Shown: positions 1 to 12,200 of the stretch, piece by piece
How the letters are laid out: each line of letters starts with the position of its first letter
How positions within the stretch are numbered: the first letter of the stretch is position 1
NCBI GenBank assembly: GCA_964023205.1
Contig: OZ026840.1
Span: forward strand, 10,340,603-10,404,602
DNA from: Lutraria lutraria
Lineage: Eukaryota; Mollusca; Bivalvia; Venerida; Mactridae
Reading direction: 5' to 3'
Length of the DNA stretch: 64,000 bases
The notes under the pieces: generated by a model
What the model was told of the DNA's origin: nothing
Databases searched by the model: none
What the model saw: only the letters and a program-made list of their open reading frames with translations
Made by a program: the position numbers and the translations under genes

Positions 1-190
1 TTAAAAAAATACATCATTCATCCCTCAATATATGATCTCCAATGGCACACGTTTCGGGTGTATATTGCTCCAACATGCGGCGCTTTTGTTTTTATTGTAA
101 TTGAACTTCCTAGTCAAGTATATTTGAGTACAATTTAAATGAAAGTGTATGATTCTATATTTCTTCATTATTTATTAAAATCAATTTTAG

Positions 191-245
191 GACAGCTATT
201 GTTCCTGAGAATACTCTACAGTCTTTTATTGAAGCAGCCAATCAT
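191..245 (+). CDS. GPCPD1: GPCPD1 exon, ENT motif
   Basis: 55 bp exon between an acceptor ending TTTTAG and the donor GTAAGT. The first base completes a codon from an exon outside the window; the rest reads TAIVPENTLQSFIEAANH. PENT with downstream SF matches the helix that follows the catalytic HRG loop in GP-PDE domains. It ends in phase 0 and joins GADMVELDV at 3943. Confidence 0.8.
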
Positions 246-3200
246 GTAAGTACAGAACACATCATGTAACTGTATAACACATACAAATACATTACACATA
301 TTGTTACTATATACCACACACAAGTACATTACACATATTGTTACTATATACCACATACAAGTACATAACACATAATGTTACTATATACCACACACAAGTA
401 CATTACACATAATGTTACTATATACCACATACAAGTACATTATACATAATGTTACTATATACCACATACAAGTACATTACACATAATGTTACTATATACC
501 ACATACAAGTACATTACACATAATGTTACTATATACCACATACAAGTACATAACACATAATGTTACTATATACCACACACAAGTACATTACACATAATGT
601 TACTATATACCACATACAAGTACATTATACATAATGTTACTATATACCACATACAAGTACATTACACATAATGTTACTATATACCACACACAAGTACATT
701 ATACATAATGTTACTATATACCACACACAAGTACATTACACATAATGTTACTATATACCACACACAAGTACATTATACATAATGTTACTATATACCACAC
801 ACAAGTACATTACACATAATGTTACTATATACCACACACAAGTACATTACACATAATGTTACTATATACCACACACAAGTACATTACACATAATGTTACT
901 ATATACCACACACAAGTACATTATACATAATGTTACTATATACCACACACAAGTACATTATACATAATGTTACTATATACCACACACAAGTACATTATAC
1001 ATAATGTTACTATATACCACACACAAGTACATTATACATAATGTTACTATATACCACACACAAGTACATTACACATAATGTTACTATATACCACACACAA
1101 GTACATTATACATAATGTTACTATATACCACATACAAGTACATTACACATAATGTTACTATATACCACACACAAGTACATTACACATAATGTTACTTTAT
1201 ACCACACACAAGTACATTATACATAATGTTACTATATACCACATACAAGTACATTACACATAATGTTACTATATACCACACACAAGTACATTATACATAA
1301 TGTTACTATATACCACACACAAGTACATTACACATAATGTTACTGTATACCACATACAAGTACATTACACATATTGTTACTATATTAGACATACACATAA
1401 TTACATGTAATGTTATTACAGTAAAGTTCCGCTATTAAGACCACCGGGCGTTCTGACAAAAAGTGGTCTTAATAGCGAGTCGGTCAGAGTATTTCATAAA
1501 GCTACCAAATACATGTAGAAAAATAGTGTTTGTTGTTGTTGTTGCGTTATCTGTTACTGTGACATATATACAAATTACATACAGAATACAAATAGTAAAC
1601 AACTTAATAAATTTATTTTAAACTGAAACTATATAAAATTTGTGATGACATAAATACAAGCTGAATTCGTGATAGTTTCATTTTTATCATATTATTTATA
1701 ATCACCATTTAATATTGTCTATTTCACCATGTATCTGATCAATATATTCTGAGCATGTACATGTGTCTCATCAGCATACACTATTTCTTGGGGTACATGT
1801 CCAAAATTCACTTGAAAGTCTATGGTTTGTTTTGATGTTGACAATTTTAAAGCCTTCTTTTCTTTTACCTTTCTTCATCATTAAAATGATGTAAGCAAAT
1901 TAGTATGAAGGTACTTAATTGCTTTAGTAATTTAATCCAATCATGTAGAATACTGTCAAAATCAACATTAAACCATGTGATAACACCTGGATTTAATGTC
2001 TATACGATCAGCCCGATAATCCCCTATAATCCCACTAATTAATTGCTCAACAATTACACATTTTAGACCCTTCTCCACTACAAACGATAACAGCGTATCA
2101 TGAAGTAGTCCGATGTCGTAAATACCGTAAATTAGTCCTTAACAGTAAACTACAACAACAACCAAACCCCTGCGGCTAGGTGTGAAATGTATACAGCCAG
2201 ATTATTATCGACTTGTTCATAGTCGCTTTATTACTACAGTAATTAACATTTTCGGTCCAATAAAGTGGTCGTAATACAGAATAGCGGACCGGTCGTATTT
2301 TCGGACCTTTTAATCATTGAAATGAGAAGGGAAACTTTTGGTTCTTTAGAAAATCGGTTGTATTAGCGGAACAGTCATATTATCGGACCGGTCGTTAGGC
2401 GGAACTTTACTGTATATGCCATAAAGACTTGTAAATGAATATATTTATATGAACAGTGATGTATGTAACAGATATTGCTTGTAGTGTCAGGTAATTTTTA
2501 GCTCACATGTCACAAAGTGACAAAGTGAGCTATTAGGATCACTCTCCGTCCGGCGTCGTGCGGTGTGCGTCGTCAAACTTTATGTTGTGACCACACTTGG
2601 GGCCACTTTTTTTGCTCAATTTTAGCAAAACTGGGTCAGAACGTTAATATCAACAAAATCTCGAACGAGTTCGATATTGAGCCATTTTGGGTAAAAAACT
2701 AGGTCACCAGGGCCAAATAAGGGAAAACCTTGTGAACACTTTAGAAATCACTGTTTTGACTGGATCTTTATGAAACTTTGTCAGAATGTTTATTTTAATA
2801 ATATGTAGGTCAAGTTTGATAATGGGTCATTTCCAGTGAAAAACTAGGTCACTAGGGCAAATTGCTGGAAAACCTTGTGAACACTGTCACTGTTTTGATT
2901 GGATGATCATGAAACCTTGTCAGAATGTTTGTCTTCATGATATCTTGGACGAGTTCGAACATGGGTCATCTTGGGTCAAACATTAGGTCACAAGGTCAAA
3001 TCTTATGAAAAACCATGTTAACACTGTAGATTTCACAGTTATTATTGGATCTTCACCAAACTTTGTCAAATCGTTTGTTTGAATGATATAATGGCCAAGT
3101 ATAAATATGGGTCATCTGGGGTCAATAACTAGGTCACCAGGTCAAATCTTAGGAAAACTTTGTTAACACTGTAGATGTCACAGTTTTAATTGGATCTTCA

Positions 3201-6200
3201 CCAAACCTTGTCAGAATGTTTGCCTCAATGATTGTGGGTCAAGGTTGAACATGGGTCAGCCGGGGTCAAAAACTGGGTCACCAGGTCAAATCTTAGGTAA
3301 AAATCTTGTAAAAGCTCTAAATGTCATGGTTTTAATTGGATCTTGGCCAAACCTTGTCAGATTGTTTGTCTTAATGATATTAAGGACAAGTTCAGATATG
3401 GGTCACCTAGGGTCAAAAACCAGGTCACAAGGTCCAATCTTAGGAAAACCTTATTAACACTGTAGATGTCAAATTTTGATCGTATCTTCACCAAATCTAG
3501 TCAGAATGTTTGTCTTAATGATATGTAAGACAAATTCGAACATAGGTTGTCTGGGGTCAAAAACTAGGTCACGAGGTCAAATCTTAGGAAAACCTTGTCT
3601 ATGCTGCAGTTTTCATGGTTTTGATTGGATCTTCACCAAATTTTGTCAGAATGTTTGTCTTATTTATATGTAGGACAAGTTCTAACATGGGTCATCTGGG
3701 GTCAAAAACTAGGTCACCGGTTCAAAACAATGTTTTAATGAGTGAACAGTGATTGTCATGTGAGCGATATAGGGCCATATTGGCCCTCTTGTTACATTAA
3801 GTATTTTAATGTTTTATAAATGAATTATTTCTCAAAAAATATAGATGTAACTTCAAGTCTGAAGTGTCTTGAGTAGTGAAAACATGTAGCATATAAAATA
3901 GTATTTGGAACATCTTTCACGGACCTGATTGTTTTTTTACAGGGAGCAGATATGGTGGAACTTGATGTTCATTTGACCAAAGATAGACAAGCCATCATTT
4001 ACCATGATTTTAAAGTTAAAATTACATACAAAAAGGTAAGATATATCATGAGTGTTACTTATTTTCAAATTTCAAACCCTTTCTTTCCTCTGAACTAAAT
4101 GATACATGGCTTTATGTGTCATAATTCATTTTATATTTACAGTCAATCTTGTATTAAGCGACTGCCCAAGGGAAAGACTAAAAGTGGTCTCTTAATACAA
4201 CGGTCCCTTAATAAAAAACCTGAAGTTTCCGATAGTTTAACTATACCTAAAGTACCAGTAGCCTTGTAACATTTCTGGCTTTCATGCATGTACTGTTTGC
4301 CGCAGAGCACTTTTATTGTGAGTAGGTGTTCAACTGTGTTACAAATAAAAGTAATTATGATCATTATGCAATGAAAATCCAGGTTTATTAAAATAATTTA
4401 TTTAGGTCATGGAAAACATAGACAGTACCTTATAGAAAGATCACCAATGAAACACATTAGTGATAAGGCAAAAAGTAGGGGAAATGAATAGCAATGATAA
4501 AACAAAGCATATGTACCTTAATATATTGTACTATTTGAAATGAAATGCATCGTTGGTGATATATCACATATTTTTTTGTGACTACAATATTCCATTACGC
4601 TACAGTATTACCTCTTCGCACGATTTTTCACTCGTTTTTAACATGAATGTTTTTAAATCGAAAATTGTGTCTGAAAATCTATCGTGTTTTATACATTGGT
4701 GCAAAGATTGGTCACTTTTATCCGTGACAAAATAATACAGACATATTGAATCTATTTTTTTACTGGAGAAGAAATTTATCAAATGTGAAACAAGGGAAAT
4801 AAATCGTTTTCATGAACTGGTTCCCGTTGACATGTACAAAGCCAACAGGTACAGCCTAAAATTTCCAGGACGCTGATTGGTCAATTTGATTGGAATCCGG
4901 GGAGTTTCACGAGACTGCGTTATCAATGCACATTTCGCGCATAATTTGAATAATATAATATATATAAGGGAACTGGATAGTTATTATCTGATCTTGGTCT
5001 TTCAAAGTAAAACTCTTAATAAAGTAGCATTTAAATACACACAGCCTACTTACATGTACTTCGAAATGGACTACTGACTTTTTAAAAAAAAATTATTAAG
5101 TCTTTTTATAAAGTTTGTCCACGCTGTATCTTCTCTATGGATTGAAGGATTTTTGAATTACTTGTTACATTTGTTCATGCGAAAGAATTACGTCAATATC
5201 TCTAAGGTCAGGTCACACTTGGAGTTCAAAGGTAAAAAATGGCCATAAATTAGCTTGTATGGGCCATAACCATGTCATTCATTGTGAGATTTTAAAATCA
5301 CTTGGTACATTTGTTCACCATCATGGGACGGTGTGTCATGCTATAGAATTGTGTCAATATCTCCAAGGTCATGGTCACACTTGAATATCAATTCTCAAAA
5401 AATGGCCATAAATTAGCTTGTTATTCATTGTTATACCCCCACAAAGTTTGAGAGGGGGTGTATTGGAGTCACTCTGTCGGTCAGTCGTTGGTCGGTTAGT
5501 CGTCCGTCCGTCCGCATAAAAGTTTGTTTCCACATTTTTTTAACGATTGCAATGAATCTTGAAATATGTTATTACCATCAAGTGTAGATGTGCAAGACAC
5601 AATTTTCATGCCCAGCGATTCACTCATTGCAGAGTTATGTCCCTTTGAACTTAGCTGTATAGTGTACTATTGCATTATTAGTGTCAAAGCGGCGAGGGGG
5701 GGGGGGGGTATTACACCTCTGTGACAGCTCTAGTTTAAGTACTGAAAGTACTGTCGGAATTTGATTTTTTTCATATGAGTCAAGTCACTGGTGTTGCTCG
5801 CAACACAACAATGATAATCTGATTTTGAATTTTTCGATTTTCCATGTTTTTAGTTCCATACTCGGAACAAAATTGCTATCGATAATAGAAATGAACTGAC
5901 ATAAACCACTATCGATTGATTAATCGTAGTTAAGATTTTTTTCAGAAAATCTATATAGGCCTAATTGGAATGTGAATTATATTCTAACTTAATATCATGA
6001 CTATATGACAGATTTTGAAGTGAAAGTAAAAGTTTATTGTAAAAAATTATAGCTATTCGGAAACGAGCCGTTATACGGCGATATTTGCCTGATCTCGCTA
6101 CGGAATATACCGACATCGCACGATTTCATTAGTTCCATTACGATCCTTCTGTCTTAACACCAAAATACCCTTCACACACTGTGAACCAACATAATAATTG

Positions 6201-9200
6201 TGAACTTCACAATAACTGTTATTTCTTCGCAAATTTATGTGTACTGCCATTCTGTTCTCTGCACCTCGACGGGAAAACCCCACATCTATTTTTAGAATTT
6301 ATCCAACTATATATAGCTCTAGCCGATAGTATCGATTGATGCGCGTTATGGATATAAACCTTAACACTGATTTACATATCATGTCAAAAAGTCACATATA
6401 AGACATACATCAATAGTAGATTAATGTAATTACATGCATACTTCTGTAGAGAAATTACTGACCTACTGAACGAAAGCCGAAAGTAGAACTATTTTATGCT
6501 AAACTACAGTAAAACCCAGATTATCCGAAGTCGTCGGGACCGAAAAATTACTTCGGATAATCCGGGGTTTCGGATAATCCAGGGTAAGGGAAATCTGGAC
6601 GATTTTATGACTTTAAAGGGAGATAACTCGCATATATATGACGTACACGTATAGATATAATAACAACAAAATTAATGTGTTATAATTCATATTTTATTTA
6701 CGAAAAAATACATTTTACGATAAACATGTATATGTTTAACGTAAAAACAAATGTATGAGTAGTTTGTACCATTATTTGTTCGTCACAGTCATGAGGATCA
6801 CAAAGTGAAACTACGCATACAAATGAATACCCAAACGGTAGCACATGTCATGTTACAAAGCACATTAATCCATCGATAAAATGAAATCATGAAATGAAAT
6901 ATACACGGGATATATAATAAGCACACTGTCTAAATAAATTACAAACTGAAATAAAATAAAAATCCAAAGCGAAGGATCATTTTATTGCAACAGTCACAAA
7001 CACGAGCGTCACACAAATCTTTGTCGTCCTAAGATAGCTTATCATGTTTGTATTCATTTTCCGAAAATGGAATGATTTTGAAATCGAGTGCTGGTATTAT
7101 TCATATTGGTCATGTGTATTGTTTGTCAATTTAACAAACTTCGAAAAATAAAAAGAACATTTTTAATGTTAGTTGCATAATTATTAAAGTGAAATTATGA
7201 TGCAATTTATAAATCAAGCGAAAAATAGAAGGTGAATGATCTAACCAAGTCTGTATCGTAATAGGCTAGTTTTGTTCCCATTACTGCAAACATTGATCCA
7301 AACGAACAATCCTTTGTTCACAGTGGTTTGATAATTTGTTGTTCACACATTTTGACACGTTAAAGAAATCCAACAATGAACTCTGGTCGATCAGAGTTAA
7401 TTTAATTGTCGACTTCGGATAAAAGGTGTGAAAATACGCGTTCGGATGATTGTGGGGACCTGTTTATTACTTCGGATAAGCAATGGTATTCAGATTAGAA
7501 GATTCGGATAATCGAGGTTTATTTACATTGAAATATATAGAGGGAAAATCGGGACCGAAATTTCATTTCGGATAAGACCAGGTTTTCGGATAATCCGAGT
7601 TCGGATAATCGAGGTTTTACTGTAGTTGGGTTCCGTCCCCGATCTTACAGCACACAATAGAGTGAGAGTGGGAACGGGAACCATGACAGTTATGGAGCTC
7701 ACGGCATTTTAGTAAGTCACCGATAGCAAAAATCTAGTTCTCAATCACGATCGGTGTTATAGAATTTTTTGGTCACCTAAGTAGATTTTTTATACTTTTT
7801 AAAAATAATTTTGCATTTAATTAAATTGCAGTATCACTTTACGTCTTGAACTGTATGATAACATTAATCACCGAACACATTTGCAACTTATAGAGTTTTT
7901 AACATGATTTTATATTACTATTTATATAATCATGCGATGCTAATAACAAAACAAGTCACGTTTGTGAAATCTGATTCTGGACTATATGTTTTAAAATTAA
8001 TTAAGGCAAACAATATATAGTTAATAATCAATTGACTAGTATCATTGTCTCCGTGTTAAACAGTCTTTGATAAAATCAAGATAAGTCACCAATTAAGTAG
8101 TTGTAATGCAATATTACGTAACACGACCGTCTCACTTCCTGACCCTTATATAGGCAAAATATTTTATGGTTCATATCACCGAAGGGGATCAATATATTCT
8201 TGACCTCTTGTGTCTGATACCATGTTTACAATATACAACATAGATCATAGTCTTACTCCTAATTCAGTTCTGTATTAATTGGTGTTAACATAATGTTTGT
8301 CTTAATGATATGTAAGACAAATTCGAACATAGGTCGTCTGGGGTCAAAAACTAGGTCACCGGTTCAAAACAATGTTTTAATGAGTGAACAGTGATTGTCA
8401 TTAGAGCGATATAGGGCCATCTTGGCCCTCTTGTTAGAGTAATTCATTGTTTTATAATTAATAATTTTTGTTATGTATCGTAATACGAAGAGTGCCCGTT
8501 GATTATACAATGATCATCTCTTTAATTGATTCTTTAACAAATATTCACCAAGTAACTTCTAGCATCCACAATTTTTATTTAAATAAAGAGTAACATCTCC
8601 GGTAACATTTATCAGATATACGGAAATCCCTGATGTTTCTCGATGAACGGCAACCAATCAAATAACTAAAACGATTTGACCAATCAGAGTGTCGTATATT
8701 TTAGACCGTACCTGTTCCTTTGGTGCACTGCAACATGGAACAGGAACCAGTTTATCATTTTCATAGCGATAGTCTAAAAACCCGTACGATTCCGTACTTT
8801 TCACGGATTTCATTGTCGAAGACGTCTGTAGTGGACGCGAGTTTGAAAACCAACAACAAATGTTGCTGATCGTGCCGTTAATTACAATACCCTCATGGTG
8901 TTGAGAAGTATGAATACTTGGGTTGAGAAATTAATTGGTGTTTTGATACAAAAGTCATTATCATGTTTTCTTGATATTTAGTATGCAAAGTTACTGTAAA
9001 CAAAATGGCGTGGGTTTTTTCAATGTCTTTCGTCATTTATTTTGCTAAAAACTATTTTTTATACTCATAAAAATATTTTTCCCAAGGATTTCCACAGATA
9101 GAACATATATTTTACCTGCGTCCTACACCCAAGTGCTCCATGCATACATGAGTGATTACGGTCATGTTTTTCACACGTTCGTCACGTGTTAATTATATCT

Positions 9201-12200
9201 GTGTTTACAATTCACATTCTATGGGAATATTCGGTTAATGTGTCAAACGGTCGCTTAATGAAAAGATCTGGTGGATTTTGTCGACATATTGGCGGTCGTG
9301 TTGAGCAAAGGTCGCTTAATACATTAAAAACATAGTGGAAAAACGCTCGGGGGGATTTTGAAGTGGTCGCTTAAGAAAAAGGTCATTTAATAAATGTGGT
9401 CGCATGAGCAAGATTTACTGTATATGAATTAAAAGAAATCTTCTGTATCTCTGTATAATTTTTTCTGATTTGTTTAACTTTTATGTTGCCTGATTCAACC
9501 TTTATTTTATACTTTTGTATAGTTGCTAGTTGTTACAATGTTTTCCAAGCTTATTGTATAATGTTATAAAACATAGGACTATTTTATGTTGAGAAAAAAA
9601 CAAAACATACACCGTAGATATCATTCATAGGAATAAAATTTATTTAGGAATACACCTGAGCTACTAGACAAGTGTAAAAAATAAATGTTCAACTATTTAA
9701 TAATGAAGCTAGGAAACATACCTTACCAATAATTCCCCCCCCCCCCCTAAAAAGTAGCAAATTGTTCTGGCCTGGGAATTTTATTATTCATATGACATTT
9801 TCAGAAAATTGGTGGTGACCTTGAATTGTTAGAAGTCCCTGTGAAAGACTTGAAATTCTCAGAACTTAAAGACATGAAGGTAGGTGAATCATATGTTATT
9901 ACAATATTATGCCCCCTTTCGAAAAGGAGGTATATTGCTTTGCACATGTCAGTCAGTCAGTCAGTAAACAAACCTTGTCCGACCAATAACTAGAGAACAA
10001 TTTAGCTTACACTGCTCTGATTTTGTTAGAGATTGGTACTCACATGTAGATGAACCCTAGTGATTTTGAGGTCAATACGTCATAGATCAGGGTCACAGTG
10101 ACCTTCAGCGCATAGATCTTGTCTGATCAATTACTAGAGAACAATTTGACCTAAGGTCCTCAGACTTGGTTTGGAGGTTGGTCATTGCATTTAGATGACC
10201 CCCCATTGATTTTAAATTCAATAGGTTCAAAGGTCATGGTCTTACTATTCAGTTGGACAATAGGGGGCATCCGTGTTTCACAAACACTTCTTGTTCTTAA
10301 TCAGAAAATAAGACATATTTTTTGTGAGCAGTACTCAATATTTAATTATACCCCCACAAACAAAGTTTGATAGGGGTATATTAGAGTCATCCTGTTTTCG
10401 GTCTGTCCACATACAATATCACCATGAAGTGTAGATGTGTAAGACACAATTTTCATACCCAGTGATGCACATGTTCCAGAGTAATGTGCCCTTGAATTTA
10501 GCCATTCTATGGCATTTTTAGTGTCAAAGCAGCCGCATGTCTGTGACAAAGCTCTAGTTACGTAAGGCTGCATTATAATTTCATGAAAATTAAGTGTCTA
10601 ACATATATAGCTTTCAATTCTCAACCAACATGAGAGAAGATGTTATGTTTGTCTTAATCAGGGGTGACAATATTCCAGATTTATCTGTCCAGGAAGAGTT
10701 AAATATGGAAACAGTGTGTTTAAATGCCTCTTGTTTGTCAAAAATGGTCAGCCGTGAATGATATTCAGGATTTTTAGCTCACCTGATTGATCAGGTGAGC
10801 TTTTAGGATCGTTGAATGTCCGTCGTCCGTCCACAATTAGTTTGTTTACACTCTAGCAACCGCAGCTCTTAACGAATCGTGATTAAACTTGTTGTATATG
10901 GCCAAAATGTCTCGGCTAAGTTCGATTATGGGCAAAATCGGACAATAACTTCTAGAGTTATGGGCCCTTGAACTACAAAATTTGCTATATTTAGCTTGTT
11001 TACACTCTAGCGCCTTCATTCATTCACCAATCCTAATAATATTTTCAGTAAATGTGTATAACCAAAAGATCTTGGACAAGTTCGATTATGGGCAAAATAG
11101 GATCTGAACTTCAAGAGTTATGTGCCCTTGACTTAGAAAATGTGCTATATTTGAGTTTGTTTACACTCTAGCGCATTCATTTATTCACCAATCCTAATCA
11201 TATTTTCAGTAAATGTGTATAACCAAAAGATCTTGGACAAGTTCGATTATGGGCGGAATCGGACCAGAACTTCAAGAGTTATTGGCCCTTGACTTTGAAA
11301 ATTTGCTATATTTGAGTTTGTTTACACTCTAGCGCCTTCATTTATTCACCGATCCTAATCATATTTACAATGAATGTGTATGACCTTATGGTTTTGGACA
11401 AGTTCAGTTATGGGTGGAATCAGACCACAACTTTAGGAGTTATGGGCCCTTGGATTAGAAAATTTGCCATGTTTTAGCTTACAAGTTAAACAGTATTATA
11501 CCTTCATTGTTGGTTTTGATCTCAAAATCTACGTAAAAATGAGTTTTACGAGATGGAAACTATATTACCTGGTCATTAATTATTGGCCTTTGTTCTCAGG
11601 TGAGCGATAAAGGGCCAATGTGGCCCTCTTATTATTTTCACCCTACTGACATCCTTGCTTGATACTTGACAGCTTCTCAGTAAGGAGTGAATTTAAGAAA
11701 AAGTTTGTTTCTGGTCTCCAGACCTACCCTGATTTTCCTTGGCAACCTTACCCGAGGAACAGAACTTCCACTTTCTCACTTATTTAACCTTTCTACACGC
11801 TGTTCAAGAGCCAAAATAATAAGTAAAAAAAATTCTTGACTTACCTACCCTTTTTTACTTATTTTTATTTGTTCTACCCTTACAGCAAGACACAAAAATA
11901 ACCTTATGCAACCTATGTACTTTTACAACATCTTGTTGTAGTTGTTTTATATGATTAAGGTCATCATTGACATGGACCACAAATCAACTTATTCTATTTT
12001 AGTTGTGGCACAAGCCAAGGCCTGACAACTGGGGTGAGTCTGCGGAGGATTCTTTGTACAGTGTGTGCAAATTTAGTCACATCTGGACTAAAAATTAGTC
12101 TTTAAAATGCATGTAGTTGTGTGTGAAATGTATTAAAATGCTCTGAAGATGTACCATAAAACCTTGCTTAGGGACTGTTTAAATACAGTCAAACCTGTGT

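Larger units (their letters stand above)
4814..8753. mobile_element. MULE-like TIR element, copy 1, with 11-bp duplication
   Basis: Left end GAACTGGTTCCCGTTG and right end inverted AAACTGGTTCCTGTTCC; the arms stay similar for ~70 bp, including AACAGGTACGG/AGCCTAAAAT and CTGATTGGTCA. Flanks ATCGTTTTCAT (4803-4813) and ATCATTTTCAT (8754-8764) match at 10 of 11, and 9-11 bp duplications are typical of Mutator-like elements. Copy 2 (15844-17230) shares 4814-5100, 7735-8288 and 8437-8753. Copy 1 also holds an F fragment (5117-5425), D repeat (5432-5733), pogo MITE (6507-7622) and A fragment (8290-8435). A - strand frame at 6098-6283 (MGFSRRGAENRM..) is unassigned. Confidence 0.7.
4140..9420. mobile_element. 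mariner-like element split by a nested MULE-like element
   Basis: Ends CAGTCAATCTTGTATTAAGCG and, inverted, CAGTAAATCTTGCTCATGCG, flanked by TA (4138-4139, 9421-9422). GGTCGCTTAAT-type boxes recur inside both arms (4180-4215, 9240-9400). Its own sequence is 4140-4802 plus 8765-9420; the middle is a later insertion. No transposase ORF remains. Confidence 0.7.

Noticed and set aside
275..1383. Regular repeats that could suggest a CRISPR array
   Set aside because: No unique spacers; plain 37-bp tandem array in a eukaryotic intron.
2600..3790. Many 60-80 codon frames with GHLGSKTRS..ILGKP and FDWIFTKFCQNV in the A repeats, on both strands
   Set aside because: They recur with the ~145-bp repeat unit, break at unit borders, and have no splice or homology support; they are by-products of a non-coding repeat.
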